Source: Bacillota bacterium
GTDB taxonomy: Bacteria > Bacillota > Clostridia > Peptostreptococcales > Anaerovoracaceae
DNA: 27,196 nt
Direction: 5' to 3'
NCBI GenBank assembly: GCA_023415235.1
Contig: JAEZLP010000045.1
Coordinates: 1-27,196, forward strand
Shown here: in pieces, positions 7,152-14,500 of the stretch
Layout: each line of letters starts with the position of its first letter
Position numbering within the stretch: position 1 is the stretch's first letter
Position numbers and translations under genes: made by a program
Notes under the pieces: generated by a model
What the model was told of the DNA's origin: nothing
Seen by the model: the letters and a program-made list of their open reading frames with translations, nothing else
Database searches by the model: none

Positions 7152-7209
7152 TTCACTGGATTAAAACGTTTACCCAGTGAATCATCTGAAATCAGCTGAA
7201 ATCAGTTGA
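7151..7209. promoter_or_regulatory. Putative activator/operator sites upstream of the dctP promoter
   Basis: An inverted repeat ATTCACTGG (7151-7159) with CCAGTGAAT (7174-7182) abuts the -24 element. Immediately beyond it are three 10-base direct repeats, AATCATCTGA, AATCAGCTGA and AATCAGTTGA (7180-7209). Repeats spaced by one helical turn are typical of protein sites on one face of DNA. The DctD-type regulator is the obvious candidate ligand, though a site touching the -24 box could also be an operator for a repressor. Confidence 0.5.
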
Positions 7210-7235
7210 CTTGCTGTTAAAAATCAGTGCCGAGT

Positions 7236-7269
7236 AAAAAATAAAAGCGTGAAAATTATTTCACGCTTT
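7236..7269 (-). terminator. Rho-independent terminator of dctB-dctD
   Basis: On the minus strand AAAGCGTGAAA (7269-7259) pairs with TTTCACGCTTT (7255-7245), then TATTTTTTA follows. It separates the regulator transcript from the sigma-54-driven dctPQM transcript. A second inverted repeat, AGGCTGAAT/ATTCAGCCT (7278-7299), overlaps the dctD stop codon. Confidence 0.8.
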
Positions 7270-7292
7270 AACGATTCAGGCTGAATTATAAT

Positions 7293-8663
7293 TCAGCCTT
7301 TCAAATTTATCTTGTACTGATTGATTTTGTTCCAAAGCTGCCTGGTGCTAATTTTTAAAACCTTTGCGGTTTTTGCCACATTCCAGTTGTTGCTTGCCAA
7401 TGCGTTGCTGATGAAATTTTTTTCGAATTCATCCCGCGATTTTTTAAGAGATTTTTCGATATTTATAGATTCGGGTTTATTGGGCATGCAGTCTATCGGC
7501 ATCAGCATATCGCTGATCGTGACAACGCCGTCGGTGCATAGTGTGATCATTCTTTCTATGACATTTTTCAGTTCCCGCACATTGCCGGGAAAGTCATAGC
7601 TTAGCAGGAAGGCCATCACCTCATCTTCGATCTTAATTATCTTTTTCTTTTGCTCGGACTCGATCTTTCGAACAAAAAACTTCACCAAGTCGGGGATATC
7701 CTCCCTTCTTTCCCTTAAAGGCGGTATCTCTAAGGTCAAAGTATTTATTCGATATAATAGATCCTCTCTGAATGTTCCCTCCTCCAATGCTTTCGCCAAA
7801 TCTTTATTGGTGGCGGAAATGAACCTTACGTCCAAATCAATGGATTTGTTGCTGCCGAGCCGCTCTATCTTTTTGCTCTCGATTGCCCGAAGAAGCTTTC
7901 CCTGGGTCTGTATGGGCAGATCGCCTATTTCGTCCAAAAACAGCGTCCCGAAGTTGGCCTGTTCAAACTTTCCGATCCTCATCTCCGTAGCGCCCGTAAA
8001 GGATCCCTTTTCGTGGCCAAACAACTCGGAATCTATGACCCCTTCGGGGAAGACCTGGCAATTAACCGGCACAAAGGGCTCCGATCTTCTCTTGCTGAGC
8101 CTGTGAATGTAATTTGCGATTACCTCTTTCCCGACTCCGGATTCTCCAAGCAGCAATATGCTAATACCTGTTTCAGCTGCTCTTCGGCACATTTCCAACA
8201 GCTTTAAATATCTTTCGTTCCTCGATTCGATAAATAGCTCAATTTCATTTTGCGCATTTAATAAGGCATTGCTCTTTCTTTCCAATCTGTGTATTTTTGC
8301 CAGCCGCCCCACTTTCATCTCAAGCTCGTGCATATTGCTGCTTTTGACGAAGTAATCCTTTGCACCATACTTTATGGCATTGACGGCGCTTTCAATGCTG
8401 CCATACGCGGTAATAACAATGATATCAATTTTTTCATTCTTTTCTCTGATTTTCTGGATCAGCTCGGCCCCATCCATTGCGGGCATTTTTAAATCCGTCA
8501 GCACGAGATCGACTACATTGTTGTCAAGATATTCTAAGGCTTCGATCCCGTTTGAGCAGCTAGCAACTCCGTATCCCAAGTCAGACAATATAAGCGTAAG
8601 TACTTTTTGATATTCAACCTCATCATCGACAATAAGTATCTTATAGCCCTTTTTCTCAACCAT
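7293..8663 (-). CDS. Sigma-54-dependent response regulator, NtrC/DctD type
   Basis: A 456-residue protein with a complete three-domain layout. The receiver (residues 6-120) has acidic pair D13/D14, phosphoacceptor D57 in LVLTDLKMP and K107. The AAA+ sigma-54 interaction domain spans about 145-385, with Walker A GESGVGKE (173-180), Walker B LFLDEIGD (241-248) and the sigma-54 contact loop GSFTGA (220-225), a known variant of GAFTGA. A Fis-type helix-turn-helix ends the protein (NWNVAKTAKVLKISTRQLWN). When phosphorylated it should hydrolyse ATP to open sigma-54 promoters, here most plausibly that of dctP. It starts 4 bases after the kinase stop with its ribosome site inside the kinase's last codons, so the pair is co-translated. 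It resembles DctD by context; orthology is not proven. Confidence 0.93.
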   Translation of the reverse strand: MVEKKGYKILIVDDEVEYQKVLTLILSDLGYGVASCSNGIEALEYLDNNVVDLVLTDLKMPAMDGAELIQKIREKNEKIDIIVITAYGSIESAVNAIKYGAKDYFVKSSNMHELEMKVGRLAKIHRLERKSNALLNAQNEIELFIESRNERYLKLLEMCRRAAETGISILLLGESGVGKEVIANYIHRLSKRRSEPFVPVNCQVFPEGVIDSELFGHEKGSFTGATEMRIGKFEQANFGTLFLDEIGDLPIQTQGKLLRAIESKKIERLGSNKSIDLDVRFISATNKDLAKALEEGTFREDLLYRINTLTLEIPPLRERREDIPDLVKFFVRKIESEQKKKIIKIEDEVMAFLLSYDFPGNVRELKNVIERMITLCTDGVVTISDMLMPIDCMPNKPESINIEKSLKKSRDEFEKNFISNALASNNWNVAKTAKVLKISTRQLWNKINQYKINLKG

Positions 8664-8667
8664 CTTT

Positions 8668-10638
8668 TTACCTCAATATCGGCAAAGTAACATCAAACAC
8701 TGTGCCTTTTCCTTTTGCGCTTTCTACTGCAATTGTTCCATTGTTGTTTTCAATTTCCGTGTTGACAATATACAAGCCTAAGCCCGTTCCGGTTTCCTTA
8801 GTAGAATAAAATGGATCGAATATATTGTCAATTACTTCTTTATCAATCCCGCATCCATTGTCCTTGATTCTTAAATGAAGCTTATTCTCATGAATGCTTG
8901 CCTCGACTGATATTTTTTTCCCTGTCTTCGGGTATTCCGACAAGGCGTCAAGCCCGTTCTCTATCAGGTTCTGGACCACCATGCGCAGAACTCCCTCATT
9001 GATGGTGACCGCTTCCTTAGGGATACCGGTAAAAGCGTGGGAAATCTCAATATCACCTTTTGCTTTGTTTTTCTCTATTTCGATGATCTCCTCAATCTTT
9101 TCTCTGATATATACAGGCTTCACTTCATCGTTTGAAAGCTTAGAGAACCTCAGCAGGTTTTCAATCAGCGTATTTATGCTGTCGACAGAACTGTCGATGA
9201 CGCTCACGGAATGCTGACAGATTGCATCTAATTTGTACTTTCCTAACACGAAATTATAACTCTTTATTAACCCCAAGGGGTTCCTGATCTCATGGGCCAG
9301 TCCGGCCGAAAGCCGTCCTACAGCGATCATCTTTGACTCCTGCCGCGCTTTTCTTTCGTTTAGATACTTCTCGGTATAATTCTCTATAATCACCATTTTC
9401 TTGTTATTATTGATAATGATCTGGCTGGTCAAATAATAGAATCTGCCGATGTTGATTACTCTGTTTAAATTAGACATGTCCATAAAAGGCTTTAACTGGG
9501 CGATATCGTTATACAGGCTTCCAATCAAATCGCTCCGGGCAACACCGACTATTTTCTCAAGGGCGTCGTTGCACTCTACAATGACTGCGTTATTTTCAAT
9601 AACCATAATACCGTTTTTCATTGCATCGATGATTAGTCTCAGTTCTTCTTTATTTTCCAAAAGCTCCCTTGTCTTTGCATTTACTCTTTTGGTGATTACG
9701 TAATTCCAACCGGTCAGCGCGCCAATTATTAAAATGATTCCGCCTATGATTCTATTCGTCAACTCAATGACCCTCAGGTCAAAAGTGTCGCTTTTGAAGT
9801 CGCCAAGCCATTTATATTGTGTTTGCGCAATGAGATTTTTCTTTTTCAGAGAAATGATGCCCTTGTTGAGTACGTTCATTAATTCTTCGCTTCCCTTGGG
9901 AACGGCGAGGGACATCTCCTTCTCTGCAAGTTCCGTATCAAGGAATCTGTAACTGTAGTTTTTGCTGGTCACATTCAGATAATGGGCCGCCTTCATGTCA
10001 TCCCCAATAAACCCGGAAACACGGTTATTTCTCAGCAAAGCAATGCATTGATACATATTTTCAACTTCTATGATATCGATATTGATGCCTCCTTCGAAGA
10101 GACTGCCAATTCTGCCATTCTCATTGTCGCTGCTTAGAGTCACGAAGGTTCTGCCGCTTAAATCGCGGAAGTGGTTGATATCGCTTCCTGCCGGAACGAG
10201 GATTTTAGTCTTTACAACAAATAAAGGAATTGAAAGGTCGGCTGCTATCGCATTATCAGGAGTGTTTTCAAGAATCGTAAAATCTATTTCATCGCTTTCC
10301 AATGCTTGAACGATAGAGGATTTTGATCGGATTTTCATATTCACATTGCTTTTGGTTTCAATTGCCAGCTGGGAAATATAATCGGTTACAATCCCGGCAT
10401 TGTAATTATTGAATTCATTGGTAAAAGCAAATGGAGGTTCTTCGTAGATTCCAAAGTTAAGAGGCTTTTCTTTAATGAAAGCTTCTTCGGCCGCCGTTAG
10501 GTTAGTATTATATTTAGCATAATCTAATAAACTGATATCGTATTTTAATTGGATATCAATTGTTAGGGCGATAATCAAACCAACAACGACAACAATAATC
10601 AGTACTGCTATTTTCTTTTTTTTCATACTTTTACCCAT
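8668..10638 (-). CDS. Sensor histidine kinase with solute-binding-like sensor domain (DctB-like role)
   Basis: From the preferred ATG at 10638 this is 656 residues. It has an N-terminal membrane helix (KKKIAVLIIVVVVGLIIALT). Next comes an extracytoplasmic SBP_bac_3-like domain (about residues 45-290; LNFGIYEEPPFAFTNEF, LESDEIDFTILE, AVPKGSEELMNVLNKGI). A second helix (IIGGIILIIGALTGWNY) leads to a PAS domain and a HisKA domain with phospho-accepting His449 in AGLAHEIRNPLG. A HATPase domain closes it (N box NLIENGLDAL, G1 DNGCGI, G2 GTGLGLYIV). A longer 702-residue frame from 10776 is unlikely because a promoter -10 box lies inside it. It probably senses the TRAP substrate or an amino- or organic-acid ligand directly, and phosphorylates the adjacent regulator. 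Confidence 0.9.
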   Translation of the reverse strand: MGKSMKKKKIAVLIIVVVVGLIIALTIDIQLKYDISLLDYAKYNTNLTAAEEAFIKEKPLNFGIYEEPPFAFTNEFNNYNAGIVTDYISQLAIETKSNVNMKIRSKSSIVQALESDEIDFTILENTPDNAIAADLSIPLFVVKTKILVPAGSDINHFRDLSGRTFVTLSSDNENGRIGSLFEGGINIDIIEVENMYQCIALLRNNRVSGFIGDDMKAAHYLNVTSKNYSYRFLDTELAEKEMSLAVPKGSEELMNVLNKGIISLKKKNLIAQTQYKWLGDFKSDTFDLRVIELTNRIIGGIILIIGALTGWNYVITKRVNAKTRELLENKEELRLIIDAMKNGIMVIENNAVIVECNDALEKIVGVARSDLIGSLYNDIAQLKPFMDMSNLNRVINIGRFYYLTSQIIINNNKKMVIIENYTEKYLNERKARQESKMIAVGRLSAGLAHEIRNPLGLIKSYNFVLGKYKLDAICQHSVSVIDSSVDSINTLIENLLRFSKLSNDEVKPVYIREKIEEIIEIEKNKAKGDIEISHAFTGIPKEAVTINEGVLRMVVQNLIENGLDALSEYPKTGKKISVEASIHENKLHLRIKDNGCGIDKEVIDNIFDPFYSTKETGTGLGLYIVNTEIENNNGTIAVESAKGKGTVFDVTLPILR

Positions 10639-10716
10639 CTGCAGCCCTATCGGTAAATATGGAATCTTCAACCTTACCGGCCACTGTTTATAGATTAGGT
10701 TTTGGCTTGTTTCTTT

Positions 10717-10722
10717 ATTATA
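10717..10722 (-). promoter_or_regulatory. -10 box of the kinase-regulator promoter
   Basis: The minus strand has TGCTATAAT, a consensus -10 with the extended TGn motif. No strong -35 box is needed or seen. Transcription would start near 10710, downstream of the 10776 ATG and upstream of the 10638 ATG, which supports the shorter kinase. Confidence 0.55.
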
Positions 10723-10812
10723 GCAACACAAGCAAAAAAAGACCACCTCAAAGTTGTATGTGTTGAGTCTAAACATGAAGGAAGTCGGTCAGAAGTATGG
10801 TATTTGGTTAAA

Positions 10813-10834
10813 ACTACCGGCCGCAGCCGGTAGT
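10813..10834 (-). terminator. Terminator of the YmaF-family gene
   Basis: ACTACCGGC (10813-10821) pairs with GCCGGTAGT (10826-10834) around CGCA, a 9-bp GC-rich stem. On the minus strand it is followed by TTTTAACC. It lies about 60 bases after the ymaF stop. Confidence 0.65.
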
Positions 10835-10895
10835 AATGTTCTCTATTATGATTGTTCTAATCATTTCTCCTAACCAGGTTATTGGTTTTGTCTTG

Positions 10896-11180
10896 TCAGT
10901 CAATGGACGTACATCCCCTCATACCGTGGGTATGACGATCTGATACGTCAGTATCGCCGTCGTAGCAATGGTAATGTCCTCCGTTTCGATGGATTGATGG
11001 GCCCGTTCGCAAATGGTATAAATGGGTATGCCCGTCATCCATTGTAGTTGTGCCTTCCATTATGTGGGTATGGCCCATTGTGTCCGGCTCCCTGCTGGTT
11101 CTTCCGAAATAGCCATGGTTGTGTCGATCGGCGATTAAAGTCATCCCATCAAATCTATGGGTGTGAAAACCGTTTGGCAT
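10896..11180 (-). CDS. YmaF-family His-rich repeat protein
   Basis: A 94-residue protein made of short repeats of the form G-x-T-x(3-8)-H-x-H-x(3)-G. About six H-x-H pairs are present (HTHRFDG, RHNHGYFG, HTHIMEG, HTHLYH, HYHCYDG, RHTHGMRG), nearly all followed by G-x-T or a close variant. This matches the YmaF family, of unknown function. The spaced His pairs suggest metal binding or a small beta-repeat fold, which is inference. There is no signal peptide or membrane segment. ATG 11180 is chosen over an in-frame GTG at 11189, since GAGGTG at 11193-11188 is the ribosome site for 11180 and overlaps the GTG. That ribosome site is buried in a hairpin. It is transcribed divergently from the adhesin. 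Confidence 0.8.
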   Translation of the reverse strand: MPNGFHTHRFDGMTLIADRHNHGYFGRTSREPDTMGHTHIMEGTTTMDDGHTHLYHLRTGPSIHRNGGHYHCYDGDTDVSDRHTHGMRGCTSID

Positions 11181-11184
11181 GTGA

Positions 11185-11217
11185 TTCACCTCGGTTTATT
11201 CTATGAAGCGAGGTGAA
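11185..11217 (-). promoter_or_regulatory. Hairpin hiding the YmaF ribosome binding site
   Basis: In the minus-strand RNA TTCACCTCG (11217-11209) pairs with CGAGGTGAA (11193-11185) across a 15-base loop. The 3' arm contains the GAGGTG ribosome site, with the ATG 8 bases beyond the stem. Translation should be off unless something opens the stem (temperature, protein or RNA). Confidence 0.6.
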
Positions 11218-11376
11218 AAGTGTTACTCATAAGAAGCAACAAACATGTTGAATATTAAGGTAATTTGTCGAAACATGTAATATTGCCAATTTTAACCGTA
11301 CAGACCATATAATTTTATAGACATTTCGTCGAATAAGGTATAATATGGTCTATAGATAGGTTATTAGGTAAGAGGT
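11218..11376. other. Divergent intergenic region between YmaF and the adhesin leader
   Basis: AT-rich, no coding potential seen. It holds the adhesin promoter (11318-11344) and arms AGACCATAT (11302-11310) and ATATGGTCT (11343-11351) that form a perfect inverted repeat around it. Two ACATGT palindromes lie at 11253-11258 and 11273-11278. No convincing minus-strand promoter for ymaF was found. Confidence 0.5.
11318..11344 (+). promoter_or_regulatory. Adhesin promoter framed by an inverted repeat
   Basis: Perfect -10 TATAAT at 11339-11344 with TAGACA at 11318-11323 (15-base spacer, short). The whole promoter sits between the 9-bp inverted arms at 11302-11310 and 11343-11351, a possible operator. 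Transcription would begin near 11351, just before the riboswitch. Confidence 0.5.
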
Positions 11377-11450
11377 ATACGAAGGCTATGAAATACAGTT
11401 CAGATTTGGGCACTTGAACTGCATGGAGCCATTGGTGCAACCGGTCGTAT
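11377..11450 (+). promoter_or_regulatory. c-di-GMP-II riboswitch
   Basis: The core TTTGGGCACTTGA (11405-11417) and GTGCAACCGG (11435-11444) are the hallmark sequences of the c-di-GMP-II aptamer. P1 forms between ATACGA (11377-11382) and TCGTAT (11445-11450). A second stem joins CAGTTCA (11396-11402) with TGAACTG (11415-11421). The 3' arm of P1 lies inside the 5' arm of the following terminator, so ligand-stabilised P1 should prevent termination: an ON switch, as for the type II switches on C. difficile adhesins. Confidence 0.9.
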
Positions 11451-11477
11451 AAACGGTATGTTTATGCGGCCTTTTTT
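11443..11477 (+). terminator. Riboswitch-controlled terminator before the adhesin
   Basis: GGTCGTATAAAC (11443-11454) pairs with GTTTATGCGGCC (11460-11471), including two G-U pairs, around GGTAT. TTTTTT follows (11472-11477). It shares 11443-11450 with the aptamer's 3' end, so the two folds are mutually exclusive. Confidence 0.9.
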
Positions 11478-11517
11478 GTTTCGAAGGATTAGATTAGGTT
11501 AGAAGGAGCGTGTTTGT

Positions 11518-14500
11518 ATGATGGAGAAACGTACAAAACTATTAGCGATCCTGGTTGTGCTTACTATGATATTTACACTAATATTGCCTGGAACTGCGTT
11601 TGCAGAGGGTTCATTCGACGGAGTTTCAGATGGGCAAGACCTTGGCGGGGAATTATCGGATCCCGGGTCGGGGACCAGTTATGGTCCCGGTATCGATTCC
11701 GGTTCGGATTCCTACAATTCGGAGTCCAGTTCGGGTCCCGGTATCGATTCCGATTTGAACCCTGATTTGGATTCGGGTTTTACGTCGCTGCCCGAAATGG
11801 GTCCATTGTTTATCATGTCTATGCCGAGGGACGGCAATCTTTATGTGGATTATGATGGAGCGGTGGACGATACTCATTTTCAGACCATTCAGGATGCAGT
11901 GAATGCGGCAGAAGTCGGAGACACCATCTATGTAGCGGCAGGGGAGTACACGGAACCTAAAATCACGATTACCAAGAACCTTACCATCATCGGAGAGGAT
12001 AGAGAAAATACCATCATCAAACCGTCTGTGAATTTTACTGGGGCGAACCACTCCGATAACGCGGCATGGTTTGTGGTAAATGATGGAGTAACATTCAATT
12101 TAAGCGATGTTACACTGGACGCAGAAGGGAAGAATGTTCTGGTCGGAATCATGTCCCACGGCAGCGGTTCAATCGAAAACAATATATTCAAGAACATTCG
12201 CGGCGGTCATGATTACAATGGCGTTGCAATTGAGCTTCTTGGTTCCGACATGACTGTAACAGGCAACACCTTCAGCAACATCCAGCGCATCGGTGTATTT
12301 ATCGGACAGAATAGTGATACAGCAGGTGCAGTAATCCAAGCCAATACATACGTAGGAAAGGGCACAGGTAATTTTCTGGACTATGCCTTTGAAGTCGGGC
12401 GAGACGGGCGTGCGGAGATTATTGGCAACACCATCTCCGGAAACAAAGGCATTGCCAGCACTGACAATTCCAGTTCCGCCGGCATTCAGATAACCAGCTA
12501 TTATGGATCCGGAGCTTCACATGCTATCATTGAAGATAATGTGATATCGGATTGCAGCATCGGGGTACTGGTTGGTTATGATAATAATGATATCAGTGTG
12601 GTCACCATAAACGAGAATAACCTGGAAGGCAACGGCATTGGAATCAAGAGCACCGCTCCCACTGTCAACGGAAAGTGGAACTGGTGGGGAGCAAATGATG
12701 CTTCGGGCATTCTGGAGCTTATTTCCGGCAATGTCGATTTTGAACCCTGGTATACAAGTGAAGCAATGGGTGAGCTGGTTTACCGGTATTCAGTAGTGAA
12801 TCAGGACTTAGAAGCATCTTACGAGACAATTCAGGCGGCCATTGATGCGGCCGATGCCGGAGACATCATCAAAGTGGCGCCGGGGGTTTACAATGAAAAC
12901 ATATCGATTATCAAACCTCTCACTTTGCTGGGGGCGACCCATGGAATAGACAAAACAAGCGAGGCTTATAATACGGTAACTTCAGATGGTACTTGGGATA
13001 CCTCACAAGAGAGTGTGATTCAGTCTCCGGATCCATCACAGAGGATGTCCTGTGTGGTGGATATCAAGGGAGCCAGCGACGTTACCTTTGACGGGTTTGT
13101 CGTGCAGGAGCTGCATGCAGTCAGCGCGCAATACGACTCTCTAGTCAGAGTCTCTGCAAAGGAACCTCCAAGAGCGACAATACAGAATATAAATGTAATC
13201 AATAATATAATCGGACCATTTACCAATATTGAAGGTCAAGACGGTTCTCAGGGTCGTATGGGCCTTTATATCGTAAACGACCCGTACAACGCCAACGTTG
13301 GTGTTATCAACAGCACCTTTGCCCATAACAGAATTTTCGGAGCCGAGGGGAACGGCAACAATGTTTTTATCTGGTCTGCTTATCATGCATACGGCGCTGC
13401 AGGACCCTGCCCGATGACGGGAACCGCAATTGAGGAGAATGATATCTATGGAGCAAATCGAAGCGGGATCGAAATCGCAGGCGGCGTCAAGGATCTGATC
13501 ATCCGCAGCAATAAAATTCATGACAATGGCATGAGCGACACCACTGATTCCATAAAATACGGCAACGGAATTTTGATGATACGGGGAAATAATGATAAAG
13601 AGGACTCGTCGGGCTTAGGACCGGAAAACCTTACGATCCAGAATAATGAGATCTATAACAACGAGAAGAATGGAATTTACTCCGGCCCGATGATTAAAGA
13701 CACCCTTATAAAAGAAAATCGAATACAAAATAACGGCTGGCACGGAGTGGTTGTCGATCTGCAGGAACAATACTACAGCGGCGTCAATCCTGTGCTTGAC
13801 GGGGCAACAGGAGTAACCTTAACGGACAATACGATTACTGGAAATACCACAGGAGCTGCGGTGCAAGGTGATCCATCCAACAGCTTTGTATTGAAAGCGA
13901 TAAAGAACTGGTGGGGTACGAATGTGAATGCGGAAATACAAGCAGCCGTTTCCCCATATGTCAGCTTTGATCCCTGGTATGCCAGTGCGGCGATGGACAC
14001 TCTGGATTCAGCCAAACCTGTTATCAATGAAACCAAAGGCACATCCTATGACACTATCCAGGCCGCGATCAGTGATGCGGCTTCAGGAGATTCCATTTAT
14101 GTGAAAGCGGGAAACTATCGGGAGAACGTGAACATAAATAAAAATAATCTGACACTCAGGGGCGCCGGAGCGGCGAATACTAAAATCGTCGCGACTACCG
14201 CAACGGCAAGTGCTCTGACCTTCAGCTCCAGTGGCTCGACCGCAGAGGGCTTCACCTTGACCCATGAATATACAACGGCCGAACTCAGCGCATGGAGCAC
14301 GATTAACAACAACGGCGTTAGCTTTGCGTCAAACCATAATGGCAACACGTTGAAGAATTGCACGGTTACCCTCAACCGGAACGGGATTTATTTAAATACA
14401 ACACAAAACAATCAAATCTTAGACAATATGATTACCAACAACCGGTCCGGCATCAACATGACGAACAATATCAACGGGACCCGGATTGAAGGGAATACAA

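Noticed and set aside
10639..10776. N-terminal 46-residue extension of the sensor kinase
   Set aside because: It contains an extended -10 promoter element and no ribosome site; the membrane helix follows directly after the later ATG.
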